Assembly: GCF_030463535.1 (NCBI RefSeq)
Contig: NC_132888.1
Span: forward strand, 3,891,980 to 3,955,979
Direction of reading: 5' to 3'
From: Salminus brasiliensis
Lineage: Eukaryota; Chordata; Actinopteri; Characiformes; Bryconidae
Length of the DNA: 64,000 nt
In this document: one piece after another, positions 41,110 through 53,600 of the stretch
How the letters are laid out: every line of letters begins with the position of its first letter
Position numbering within the stretch: the stretch's first letter is position 1
Program-made: the position numbers and the translations under genes
The notes under the pieces: model-generated
The model's database searches: none
Told to the model about the DNA's origin: nothing
Seen by the model: the letters and a program-made list of their open reading frames with translations, nothing else

Positions 41110-41530
41110 TACATTAAATGGCCTTAAGTTTGTGGACACTTTGTGGACGCTTGCTCAATGTTTCTTCCAAAATTCAAAAGTAAAAGGTATAAAAACAGAT
41201 GTTGCCCACCCTCTGACTCAGTAAGAGCCTCTAGGCTTTTTTTCCACTAGATGTTGGAACACTGCTGTGAATATTTGATTGCATTTAGCCACAAGAGCAT
41301 TAGTGAGGTCAGGTACTGATATTGGAGGATTGTTGTTAGTGGTTCTGCCACTAACTAACTCTAACTCATCTCAGAGGTGCTGGTCCAGAGAACTCTGTTC
41401 TGCCGGTCCACAGCCCAATGCTGGTGGCTTTATCCCCATCTAGCTGATGTTTGGCATTGGGCTCCAGAGCGTCCCGTTCTACTGACAGTGCTATTATATG
41501 GAGATTATAGAAACTGTATGTGCTTCTGCT
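41110..41530 (+). mobile_element. diverged MITE-1 relative
   Basis: Shares GCATTAGTGAGGTCAGGTA and TTTGATTGCATTTAGC with MITE-1 but has other ends (TTTGTGGACACTTTGTGGAC). Confidence 0.6.
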
Positions 41531-41589
41531 CTGTTTTCCCTCTAAATAAACCTGTTCAATCGCATGAAATCATGGAAGCGCCCTGACCT

Positions 41590-42448
41590 GATCTGATTCT
41601 CAGCCTCAAACCCCACAGCTGTCCACTTTCTTTCTCTGTTTTAGATCTTCCTGCCCTCCAGCTTTTCTCAGCCCACAGATCAGTCCTCTGGGCCGGGTAC
41701 CAGAGGTGAAAAAATGACCCCCTCCCACTCAGATCAGGGGCACTATTGTAGTTTTAAGGGGGGCGGGGGGAGGCAATGGGGGAGAAAGTGTGATGTCTGA
41801 TTGACACACTGTGGGCAGAACCATCTGGATGTGTTTAAGACTCCAGGTGGGTCGAGGAGATCAATGGGATCAGCATTCCTGCCCTCACAAGGCCGATAAG
41901 AATCCAACTGAGCACTTGAAGGCAGCGGACGCTGACAGTTCCTCCAATTTAAGCAGGATCTGGTCATGTTCAGCTGTCCTGCCACAGATTAGACCATAGA
42001 TTAGACTATAGGTCTATATAGTATTGGATCTAAATAGGGATCTAAATAGATTCTAGGAATCTAAAAGATTTTCCATCAATCCAAAGAACCATTCAACAAT
42101 TTCAGCGCTCAAATGGTTCTTTGAGTTGTCATGGTTCTATATAGAACTATTGCCATTACTAAAGAACCCTTGAAAAGGACCCTATTTTAAGACTGGAGTG
42201 GATCATTGATGAGAACGTCATCATAAGGTTAGGCCCAATGCCACAATCTCAGTGAGAAAGGTACCAGACAGGGTTACGGTATCAGTCAACCTACCTTCAA
42301 CCCATGCTCACTGGCCATTTTATCAGAAACACCTACCACACAGGTTCTATTGGTCCTGAAAGAACCTTTAAGCCACACCTGCTCCAGCTAATGAACTCTT
42401 TAAGATGTCCTTGACTGCCTGAATCAGATGCAATAGTGTTGAGTGTTA
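41590..42448. other. intergenic, mostly without recognisable elements
   Basis: 41600-42000 is apparently single-copy; 42070-42180 holds GGTTCTTT-type fragments. No gene supported. Confidence 0.35.
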
Positions 42449-42996
42449 AAAACGAAAAGTATTCGGACACCTGCTAATGTATTGTTTCTTCTGAAATCAG
42501 GGGTATTAAAAAGAGCTGATCCTGCTTTTGTTGCTGTCTCTACTGTCCAGGGAGGAAGAAGGCTATCTACTAGATTTTGGAGAGGAGCACTGCTGAGAGG
42601 ATTTGATTGCATTCAGCGACAAGAGCATTAGTGAGGTCAGGATGTTGGATGATGATCACCACCCCACCTCATCATCCTCAACTCCCCATCTCATCCCATC
42701 TAAAAGTACTGGATGGAGCTCTACCATTCATCATTCCAGAGAGCACAGCTCTTCCACTGCTCCACAGCTCAATGCTGGGGGGCTGTATACCCCTCTAGCC
42801 CACGCCTGGCATTATTAGGCAGCATGGTGCCAATAGGATTATCATGTTTATCTGCTCCAAAGAGTCCTATTCTATTGGCAATACTTCTCTACAGAGACTA
42901 GAGACGCTGTGTGTATGTGTCTGTGTGTACATTTGCACAACTTAAATTAGCTGAAATCATTCATTAGAAGTGGTGTCCACAAACATTTGGACACAG
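42449..42996 (+). mobile_element. MITE-1 copy
   Basis: Near full length, left CGAAAAGTATTCGGACACC, right GTCCACAAACATTTGGACAC. Confidence 0.85.
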
Positions 42997-43464
42997 TTAA
43001 CGTATGCTCTTATAATTGTCCTTCCCAAATCAGAAAACACTGGCGAGTGAAACCAAGCAGAGCAGCAACAGCAGCGTTAGTGACCACTGGACTGAACATC
43101 TGACCAATATAATCAATGTTTCTGACTGTAACCGCCACCCTCCCAGCCTGTCTGCCTTATTTATCTGTCGCTCTTCTCAACGGACCACCTGAGACCCCAA
43201 CTGTGCCAAACGCTTTCCTAAGATCCTCACGACATTTCATGCATTCCTTCCTAAACAGATTATTGACTTTCTTCGCCGAAACACTGGATGACCGAAGACA
43301 CTGAAAGAAGAGTGTCCTGAGGCCCACAAAGCAGCCCCTGAGGGTCTCCACAATGAAGAGCCATCTGTGACCTTCTCCTACAGGTGATTAGTTGCAGCGA
43401 GCACTAGGGGGCGATATCACACTGCTTCAATTCCAGCTCACTCAGCTCATTAAGAAAGTGCCTC
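42997..43464. other. intergenic, no gene seen
   Basis: Short open frames on both strands (43116-43351) overlap each other; no domain or splice support. Confidence 0.35.
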
Positions 43465-43466
43465 AT

Positions 43467-43598
43467 AATACAGTGTGTATATAAGCACTAATAATACTGA
43501 TCATAATCAGCATTCCATTAATAATTATGATTAATATTAATAATGTTAATAAATATTGCCTCCACCTTTACCTTTATTACAGCTTTTATTCTTTTAAA
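43467..43598. repeat. dispersed 135-bp repeat, copy 2
   Basis: Partner of 40160-40297, same strand. Confidence 0.8.
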
Positions 43599-43744
43599 AG
43601 ACTCATTTTCAGTGTCTAGGAAGGTCAGTCTAGGAAACCAGACCATTTGCAGCTTCTTCCATTGCAAGTCATCCCAAGCACATTCAACGATGTAGAGGTC
43701 AGGCAGGTGAGTTGTCTTCTCACAGTGGACAGATGGACACAAAC

Positions 43745-43849
43745 ACCTGTGGATAAAGGTACAGCGAAATGTGTCCTCCGCATTTAACCCATCTATGGTA
43801 GTGAACACACACACACAAACACACACACACTAGTAAACTAGGGGCAGTG

Positions 43850-43885
<36 letters not shown>

Positions 43886-44066
43886 AGTGAACTAGGGGCA
43901 GTGAGTACACACACACACCCAGAGCGGTGGGCAGCCAACTGCCCGGAGAGCAGAGAGGGTAACGGGCCTTGCTCAAGGGCCCAACAGTGGCAGCTTGCCG
44001 AGCCCGGATATCGAACCCTGTTATGTATAGCCTGGCGCTCTACCCGCTGAGCCGCCACTGCCCCTG
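43745..44066 (-). mobile_element. tRNA-derived SINE, full length
   Basis: Minus-strand head GGGGCAGTGGCGGCTCAGCG with B box GGGTTCGATATCCG, body GGGCCCTTGAGCAAGGCCCG, an internal (GT)n expansion (43804-43916) and a 3' part GCGGAGGACACATTTCGCTG. Confidence 0.85.
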
Positions 44067-44189
44067 TGGATGTCCTCAGATCTGAAGCTTGATTTTCTTT
44101 GATCTTTTAAAGATCAAAGCTTTAGTGTTTAGCTGATTTGTTGGTAAATAAATAAAGAATTATTAACTTTATGACAACTCTAACAACAA

Positions 44190-44205
44190 TAACAACAACA
44201 TCATC

Positions 44206-44289
<84 letters not shown>

Positions 44290-44290
44290 T
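44190..44290. repeat. (CAA)n(TAA)n microsatellite
   Basis: CAA units pass into about 20 TAA units. Confidence 0.95.
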
Positions 44291-44329
44291 TAAATGTTTT
44301 TTTTCTATATTTGTTGGTTAAATGTTTCC

Positions 44330-44860
44330 CTTTTTCTCCCAATTAGATACTGTCAAGTAACCCACCCATTCCTAGCCCCTAGCACTAGCAACGCTCCCAA
44401 CACTAGGAAGTTAAGGACTTAACACGTCCCCTCCGATTCTTGTGACGTCAGCCGCCGCCTCTTTTTCTAACTGCCACAGAAAGCGCCGGGTCCCCAGCTC
44501 CACACTGTTAAAAATTTAAGATCCTTGAGGACCTTTTGGAGGTTCTTCAGTTTGAAACTATGAAGGAACCTTCAAGAAACATGTTTCTTCTTTTTCTTGA
44601 AGGTTCCTCAAAGCACCTGCTCAGTTCCTCCACAGTTTCAAACTGAAGAACCTCCAAAAGTCCCTCAAGGATCCTATACTATTAACAGTGCACTGCACCA
44701 GCTAGCAGACGCCCGTGCCGGCCAGCATCGCTTTAAGAGAAGAGAGAAAGCACCACCCGGAGAGAGCGCAGCCGATTGTGCCCCCTCTGACTCCGGCTGC
44801 TGATGGCAAAGCGACATGGCTCAGGATTGGAACTCGTGACCTCCTGGGCCACAGTTTCAA
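44330..44860. mobile_element. old SINE-like repeat interrupted by a fold-back MITE
   Basis: Outer parts share blocks with 35440-35700 (inverted) and end in a tRNA-like phrase (GGATTGGAACTCGTGACCTC). The 44503-44690 palindrome sits inside. Confidence 0.55.
44503..44690. mobile_element. palindromic fold-back MITE
   Basis: CACTGTTAA at the left end and TTAACAGTG at the right are perfect inverted ends. The arms continue as AAGATCCTTGAGGACCTTTT and its inverse, then GGAGGTTCTTCAGTTTGAAA and its inverse. An inner pair GAAGGAACCTTCAAGAAAC / TTCTTGAAGGTTCC surrounds the loop. Nearly all 188 bp can pair. Confidence 0.9.
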
Positions 44861-45589
44861 TATATAAAAAAGCTTTATATCCAAACAGCAGCTTTACAGG
44901 AGAAGGAAAGACCTTTGTACATTTCAATGGAATGTAAAATATTTTATTATTGGTTTGTTCATCGTGAAATTTTGTCATTTTGGGAGAGTGTAAAAGCTGA
45001 CAGACAGATTCCCATTAAACAATGTGGATACAACATTCTGGGCTACAGTGATGATATATATATATATGCTCACACACAACAGACAGCAAAATCAATAGAA
45101 AAAAGACTAAGCAAAACTTTTGGTTACTAAGAGTGCAAAAATAGAATTAAATAATAATTAAAATAAATATCAAATATCAAATATTGAATTCATATAGCAA
45201 CTGTTTTACATTACATTTACATTTACAGCATTTTCAGATGCTCTTATCTAGAGCGACTTACAAAAGTGCTTTGCTATTTACCCAGAAAAAACCTCAGCTA
45301 GTTAGAATAGACTCTAATAGACATTTATCTGGAAATGCTGAAGGGGATGTTTGTAAACATAAACAGTATAAGGTAATAGATATGCTAAAATATAAAAATA
45401 TATAGTAGGAAAATATATATAGCTAAAAGTATACACACATACAGGATCAAAATGAGGGAAAAAAACTACTTTGCATATTATTATTTTTTAGAGCTTTTAA
45501 GTTTTAAATCTTTTAAGTTTGAATTCATTTAAAGCATTTATTTTTTTTAATCATATATATATATATATGTATGTATATGCACACACTCA

Positions 45590-45658
<69 letters not shown>

Positions 45659-45785
45659 GATTTTAAAAAATCAGTATAAAATAAATAAATGCATTAAAGT
45701 AATAAATAATATATGTATATATATATATATATATATTAATAAAAACTTTAAAATTGAAAATTAAATTAAATTTAAATTTAAAAGC

Positions 45786-45819
<34 letters not shown>

Positions 45820-46009
45820 ATACACACATATATTTTTTTGTTTTAAAATAAATACATTAAATTAATAAATAATATATATATAAATAATTACATTCAATTA
45901 ATTAAAACTTTAAAATTAAAATTAAAGTTAAAATTAATTATATATATGTGTGTATGTATATTTTTATGATTCTTAAAAATCAGCATAAAATAAATAAATG
46001 CATTAAATT

Positions 46010-46065
<56 letters not shown>

Positions 46066-46140
46066 CATTCACTTAATTAAAACTTTAAAATTGAAAATTA
46101 AATTCATTTCAGTTTATAAAAATAATATGCAAAGTAGTCT
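44861..46140. repeat. AT-rich tract with (AT)n and (AC)n runs, reiterated
   Basis: Microsatellites at 45553-45568, 45592-45654, 45786-45830 and 46013-46062. AAAACTTTAAAATTGAAAATT appears near 45742 and 46078, with a variant near 45902, and ATAAAATAAATAAATGCATT near 45675 and 45983, so this is an expanded low-complexity unit of about 300 bp. A SINE/L2 tail (GATGCTCTTATCTAGAGCG) lies near 45237. Confidence 0.7.
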
Positions 46141-46159
46141 CTTTTTCTCGTTTTGATTG

Positions 46160-46313
46160 GCAGAGACGTCACTCCGGGAGGCCCCGCCCCCCCTCTCCGC
46201 TCCGCTCGCAGAGCGAGTGCAGCAGCGCTGGTCCGTCAGTGCCGGTCAGGCTCGGAGGAGAGAGGGGTCAGACAGAGCGCTTCACTGAGACACTGCGCGG
46301 CGCTGAGGGACGG
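46160..46313 (+). promoter_or_regulatory. epha4: epha4 GC-rich promoter / 5'UTR
   Basis: The sharp change from AT-rich DNA to a GC- and CpG-rich block at about 46165 marks a CpG-island start. It contains GACGTCAC (CRE-like, 46166) and CCCCGCCCCCC (GC box, about 46185). No TATA box. The island runs into exon 1 and the first bases of intron 1 (to about 46560). The transcription start is not fixed. Confidence 0.6.
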
Positions 46314-46410
46314 ATGGCGGCGCTTTCTGGGATTATTTACTCGGTGGCTTCGCTTCTCTTCGGGGTTTCTGCCGGAATCTCCGCTCCGAGAACTTACCCG
46401 GCAAACCAAG
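46314..46410 (+). CDS. epha4: epha4 exon 1: start codon and signal peptide
   Basis: ATG at 46314 (context GGACGGATGG), then [21 protein letters not shown], a typical signal peptide, and the mature start RTYPANQ. Donor AAG|GTGAGC at 46411, phase 1. The upstream in-frame ATG at 46239 was not chosen because the signal peptide would no longer be N-terminal and EphA4 proteins start at this point. Confidence 0.92.
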
Positions 46411-47937
46411 GTGAGCTGGGGGGCCGGTGGGGGCCGGTGGGGGGCCGGTGGGGGGCCGGTGGGGGGTTAGTTTGGGAGCTGGTGTTGGGGAGCAGAAGTC
46501 CGGGCAGAGTGAAACTCACACGGCGCTCGGATGTCCAGCAGGGGTGCAGCGATGAGGGGATAGTGAGCTGGTGTCAGCTTGTGATAAATACCTCTTATCT
46601 CCAAAACAAAAACTTTACAGGAGAATGAAAAAAAAAAAAAAAACTAAAAAAAATATTTAAAATATTTAAATAAGTCATCATGGAGCTTTTCTATTGGTCC
46701 ATTCTGATTAAATGCAAAAAAAAAACATCAGATTGAAAGTATGTCAAAAAATGAATTTGGACAAAAGTATTGGGACACCTGCTCAGTCATTGTTTCTTCT
46801 GAAATCAAGGCTATTAAAAATAGTTCCTCCTGCTTTTGTTGGAGTAGCTGTAATCTCTGCTGTCCAGAGAAGAAGTAGAGCTTTCTACTAGATTTTGGAG
46901 AGGAGCATTGCTGTGAGGATTTGATTGCATCACTCAGTGACGAGAGCATTAGTGCGATCAGGATGTTGGATGATGATCACCACCCCACCTCATCATCCCC
47001 AACTCCCCAACTCATCTCATCCATCACTCCAGAGAACACAGTTCTTCCACTGCTCCACAGCTCCTCAATGCTGGGGGGCTTTATATCTACCCCTCTATAG
47101 CCCACGCCTGGCATTATTAGGCAATATTAAGATGTTTATCTGCTGCAGGGAGTCCTATTCTACTGGCAGTACTTCTTCTCTACAGGGACTAAACCAGGGG
47201 AAGGGATGTCCACAAATATTTGGACATATAGTATACACTATATATATCATATATCTGTTTGAAATATTGTCCGAATCTAAACATGGGGGGGGGGGGGGGG
47301 GCAGTGGGACTCTGCCTCTTGTCTCTGGCTCCTGATATTTAGTCATAATTAAAGGTCTACAGTATCCTGGAGCTTCTGAGAAACAGGCATGGGATGATTT
47401 GAACATTTCCTGTACTTTCTGGTGTCTTCTCATCGTCATTACATTAGAAATGTGTAAAAGCACTGGACACAGATCTTTCTCTCCTAGATGAGTGTACATT
47501 TACTCAGTGCATTAAAATGATTTATGGGTTTTAGGGTTACGGTGGTTTACTGGTTTTAGGTATACCAGGATATGATTGATGGTAATTGATGGTATCATAC
47601 ATTCTGTGTATCATACATTCGCATTATACCAGTACTGAAGAAAAATGCAACCAAAGTTCTTGATATTTTCAGAGTGTTAACACTTAAAATCTTAAAAACA
47701 CTTAAAATCACCTAAAACCAGTCAATTGATCAATAGAGAAAATAATCAGCAGGTTAATCTATAATAAAAAATAATAACTAGCTGGAAATACAAAAAGTTA
47801 AAAAAAGCATCACTTTGCCTGCAGCTTATTTATTTATTATTATTTATTATATTACTTATTTTTATTTTAATAGGAACTTTTACAAATACATCCATTAATA
47901 CATTCGTTCAAGTTTTAACTATAATAAAGAGTTCATG

Positions 47938-47977
<40 letters not shown>

Positions 47978-49622
47978 TTGCCATGCCATCATACCATGAG
48001 CGCCTCGTACCGTTGCGACCCTGCTGCTTTTATTTCACTAGATTGGTCGGATTAATGAGCCCTTCTTAAAATACAAGGGTACTACTAATTGTTCTTTGAG
48101 CAATGCTGTAAAAGAACCCCTTTTGGTCCCATAAACAAAGAGTGTGAAAGATCTGATCTAAAGGTTCTCACACATCCTAATCAGCTGTAGTTAATGAGAT
48201 CGTTAAAGCCTGGTCTGGAGCTCAGACTAAAATGCGAGCTTCAGTACGGCTGCGTCTTTTTTCAAACAAATAAACCAGAGATAAACAACAATATCATATT
48301 AATATATCAGTAATGTCTTTGATATCTGCAGATAATGATAAGAAAATAAATCTGGTCTGGGTTGAAGGTCTGGGTTACAGGGAGAACTCTGGTATGATGT
48401 AGTGTCTCAGTAACACACTGGCAAATCCCAGATTGCAGAATGCTTACAACAGCCTCCCAACCAGCCAGCTTACCATCCAGCCATCCAGCAAACACATAAA
48501 CCAACCAGCCAAACATAAACCAACCAGCCAAACATAAACCAACCAGAAAATCAACCAACTAACCAACCACAAAAGAAACCCACCAACAATATAACCAACT
48601 AACCAACCAGCAAAACAGAAAATCAACCAACTTAACAATGACTTATACAACCAACAAACCAATCAGCAAACAAATCAATTAACAATACAAACAACCAATA
48701 CACCAGTAAACCCTCCAACCAGAAACCCAGTAAACCCTCCCATCAGAAACCCAATAAAACAACCAGAAACCCAGTAAACCCTCCCATCAGAAACCCAATA
48801 AAACAACCAGTAAACCCTCCAACCAGAAACCCAGTAAACCCTCCCATCAGAAACCCAATAAAACAACCAGAAACCCAGTAAACCCTCCCATCAGAAACCC
48901 AATAAAACAACCAGTAAACCCTCCAACCAGAAACCCAATAAAACAACCAGTAAACCAGTAAACCCTCCAACCAGAAACCCAAGAAAAAAAACCAGTAAAC
49001 CCTCCAAACAGAAACCCAGTAAACCCTCCAAACAGAAACCCAGTAAACCCTCCAAACAGAAACCCAGTAAACCCTCCCATCAGAAACCCAATCAAACAAC
49101 CAGTAAAGCAGTAAACCAGTAAACCTTCCAACCGACCCGTCTGAAACAGAAGCTGACAGAAACAGGGAAGTGGGTTCTCTGTCCTCCAGAAGCAGAGCTG
49201 TATCAGAGTCAGATCTGCTCTCCACTTTAAACACTGGTGGTCTGGAGTGGAGGGGGGTGGAGGGGGGTGGAGGTTTAGACGGGTTCTCTGTGGGTTTCAG
49301 ACAGAACCTCTGTATGCTGTAGCGTCTCAGAGTCACGGCTGTCAGTGCCGCTGCGCTCCTCAGCACCTTCCAGTTCTCCACTTCTCGTTGTTTGTCAGAG
49401 CTCAGCGGCGCTGTGTGATCTGCTGCCACTCTATATAGGTCAGATTTTACACTCCGGATCAGGAGCACCAGCGCCGGCAGATCTACCTGCACTCCCTCAT
49501 CCTTATCTCTCCATCTGTTCTTTCAGTTACTCTGCTGGATTCCAGATCCGTGCAGGGAGAACTGGCCTGGGTCGCGAGCCCCACTGAAGGAGGAGTGAGT
49601 AAACAACAGCCTCTCTCTCTTT

Positions 49623-49675
<53 letters not shown>

Positions 49676-49857
49676 TCTCTCTAACTCTCTCTCACTCTCT
49701 TACTCTCTCTCTAACTCTCTCTCTCACTCTCTTACTCTCTCTCTCACTCTTATACTCTCTCTCTCTTTTACTCTCTCTCTCTCTTTTGCTCTCTTACTCT
49801 CTCTTTCTCTCTCTCTTTTACTCTCTCTCTCTTTTGCTCTTTTACTCTCTCTGTCTC

Positions 49858-49920
<63 letters not shown>

Positions 49921-50623
49921 CCCAGTCTTACCTTTATTTATTCTCTGATTCTCTCTCTCTCCCTTATTTTTGTCCTCTCTCCTGCTCTGTACCCCCCCCC
50001 CCCCCCTCTCTCTCTCTCTTTGTCTGATGTGAATTTGGATAGCTAGGTTAATGCGACAAGCATCAGGTTTCGTAAATAGTGGCAGGAGACAGAAATGGTC
50101 TTTGTTGGGAAACTTTATCCCTCAACTTCCAAAAAAAGGGGGGGGGGAGCACTTGCCAACATAGAAACAGTGAACGATTCTGTGTGTGTGTGTGTGTGTG
50201 TGCATTTCTGAAAGAAGGGGCTTCAGATGTAGGGGGTCAGTGGGTTCTGTCTGATAAAGTATGCCCCCTCAGTCGTCTCTGCTTTTACGCTCTCTATTCA
50301 CGCATACCTTCCTACTCAGCCTGAAGAGCAGATAGACAGAAGTGGCTGAGTTTCAAATATTAGTGGAAGCTACATCAGTATATCAGCAGCCAGTGTAGCG
50401 CCTGTCATTAGACTGAGGGTTTAGTCCCCTAATGCTGTAGGAGCTCCAGATCTCATCAGAACATAAATCCAGTAAACAGGAAAAACAGGAGCTTCTCATT
50501 CTGAAGAAAGAAAGTAGTGAGATCTTGTCGGTGAGCTAGTCTGAAGAACAGAGCTTGGTTCCGCCAGGGTTCTCCTGGACGCCCCCCAGTCCAGCCAGCA
50601 CAGCGTGGAGGATGTGTTCAACT

Positions 50624-50655
<32 letters not shown>

Positions 50656-53600
50656 TCACCTGATTTACCATCATTAAGCCCTGATTTACCACCAAACCAG
50701 GTGTTGATCTGAGCAGAACTCTAAATAATACTAGACTCCATGAGAGAGGAGAACTTTGGAGATGTTCTAATGATGAACACAGTGATGGAAAACCACAACT
50801 TCCCTCCTACATCATAAGGACAAAAGTATTGGGACACCTGCTCATTTAGTGTTTCTTCTGTAATCAAGGTTATAATAAAAGAGTTGATCCTGCTTTTGTA
50901 GGAGTAGCTGTCTCTACTGTCCAGAGAAGAAGTAGAGATTTCTACTAGATTTTGGAAAAGAACTGGTGATGATCACCACCCCAACACCATCCCCAACTCG
51001 TCCCAAAAGTATTGGATGGACCACCACCGTCCATCATTTCAGAGAACACAGTTCTTCCGCTGCTCCCCAGCTCAATGCTGGGGGGCTTTATACCCCTCTA
51101 GCCCACTCCAGAGAGTCTTATTCTATTGGCAGTACTTCTCTACAGGGACTAGACAAGCTGTATCAGCATTGAATGCAATTAATGCAATAAAGGCATTCAT
51201 TAGAAGGGGTGTCCACAAACATTTGGCCCACTTTTTGCTGGCCCAGGAATTCTATATCCGTGCTTCCCCAGTTTTATCCCATTTATTCCAGTAACGGCTG
51301 TTCCTTCTCCAGCGAGGAGAGCGGATCAGAACCAGTCAAATAAACTTTAGGAGACTAACTCCTGAATTCCCACTGCTGCTGCAGTCGGCTGTTGCTATGT
51401 GACCCAGTTCTTTTGGAGCTCCTCAGCTGGCTGTGCTCTGTGATCACCTGCATGAATGACAGCTCTTTGGCAGCAAAGGTGGGCGGGCATTCAGCCTCTA
51501 AATACGGCCAATTAGCTCCTTTATCCTTCTGGACTGCTATCTACTGACTGGAGCCCTTATCAGTAGCTCGCTCCATTGGCCCTCCATGCACACAGGGCAG
51601 AGGAGAACTGCACACACATTTACTCACACACAAACACACACACACACACACACTCGAGGCTGGATCGCTTTCACTGTCATTGTCTCTTCATTGCCCAATT
51701 TGTGATGCTATTATGCAATAATTTGAGGAGGTTATTTATTATAGAGCTAAAGAGTAGAAAAGGTCACCAAAGTGACACGGATTGGTCAGCCAATCAGTCA
51801 AGCAGTGAAGGAAGTAACCAATCAACTGACCAGCAAACAAATCAACCAACAGTCCTACCAATAAACCAGTAACCCTTCAGCCAACAAAACCAACAAACCA
51901 ACCAGTCAACTACTCTAAACTACCAGAACACCAGTAAACCCATCAGCCAACAAACCAGCCAATCAACTCATTCAAACTACCAGTAAACCAGTAAACCCTT
52001 AATTCAACAAACCAAACAGTCAACTACTCCAAACTACCAGTAAAGCTTTCCATCAACATACCAACCAGTCAACAAATCCAAACAACCAGTAAACCCATCA
52101 GCCACCAAAACAACCAGTCAACTAATCCAAACAACCAGTAAAGCCTTCCGTCAACATACCAACCAGTCAACTAATCTAAACCACGAATATACCAGTAAAT
52201 CCTCTTGCCAACAAACCAACCAGTCAACAAATCCAAACTTCCAGTAAACCAGTAATTTGTCACTGTCGTTGTCTCTTCATTGCCCAATTTGTGATGCTAT
52301 TATGCAATATTTTGAAGAGGTTACTTATTATAGAGCTAAAGAGTAGCAAAGGTCACCAAACTGACCCTGATTGGTCAGCCAATCAATCAAGCAGTGAAGA
52401 AAGTCAACCAATTAACCAACTGACCAGCAAACAAATCAACCAACAGTCCTACCAATAAACCAGTCAACCAAAAAACATTAAACCAGTAAACCCTTCAGCC
52501 AACAAAACTAACAAACCAACCAGTCAGCTACTTCAAACTACCAGTAAACTAGTAAACCCACCAACCAACAAAACCAACCAGTCAACTACTCCAAAGTACC
52601 AGTAAACCAGTAAACCCACCAACCAACAAACCAACCAGTCAGCATATCCACTAATCTAAACCATCAGTAAACCAGTCAACCAAAACCAAAAAACAGTAAA
52701 CCAGTAAACCCTTCAGACAACAAAACCAAAAAACAGTAAACCAGTCAACTACTCCAAACTACCAGTAAACCAGTAAACCCATCAGCCAGCAAACCAACAA
52801 ACCAACTAGTAAACTAATCTAAACCACCAGTAAACCAGTAAACCCTCTTACCAATAAAACCAATGAACCAATCAGTTAACTAATCCAAACTACCAGTAAA
52901 CCCCCCCATGTGCAATTAAGAGTCTTTTGCTGTAAATAATATTGTTATTGCTTTTAATTTTTAATTTTTAATTCTTATTTATATTGTGTATATAGTGTAA
53001 ATTATTTATCCACATTTTTGTAACTGAGTGTCTTGCTATCCCTTTCTGCTGTTACACTGGGAATTTCCCCACTGCGGGACTAATAAAGGATTATCTTATC
53101 TTATCTTATCTTATCTAACCCATCAGCCAGCAAAACCAACAAACCAACCAGTCAACAAATCCAAACTACCAGGAAACCAGTAAACCCATCAACCAACAAA
53201 CCAGCCAGTCAACTAATCCAAACTACTAATCCAAACAACCAGTAAACATAGTAACCAGCCAACTAACCAATCAATTAAGACCCCATCCATTCAGCCAGCC
53301 AACCAATACATTTCCCAACCAAGTAATCGTGTAACCAACCAGCCAATTAACTAAAGCAACCAATTAACTAAAGCAACCAATTAACTAAAGCAACCAATTA
53401 ACTAAAGAAATGATTACATTTGTGATTATTGTAATGATATGATTGTCCTGGTGGTTTTCCTGATGGTTTTCCTGATGGTTTTCCTGATGGTTTTCCTGAT
53501 TGTTTCTGATCGTTTCTCTGCAGTGGGAGGAGGTGAGCATCATGGATGAGAAGAATGTGCCCATCCGGACGTATCAAGTGTGTAACGTGATGGAGGCCAG

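Noticed and set aside
33322..46000. B30.2/SPRY exon of the NLR gene
   Set aside because: No frame with the expected SPRY motifs was seen on the plus strand.
46239..46313. Upstream in-frame ATG as epha4 start
   Set aside because: It would put 25 charged residues ahead of the signal peptide, and the ATG at 46314 fits known EphA4 N-termini.
48700..49130. CRISPR-like regular repeats
   Set aside because: Units are directly tandem with no unique spacers, in a fish intron; a minisatellite.
48743..49131. Membrane-protein-like repeat frame (VYWVSGWR units)
   Set aside because: Translation of the CCAGTAAACC minisatellite; only the non-repeat part beyond 49140 is kept as an open question.
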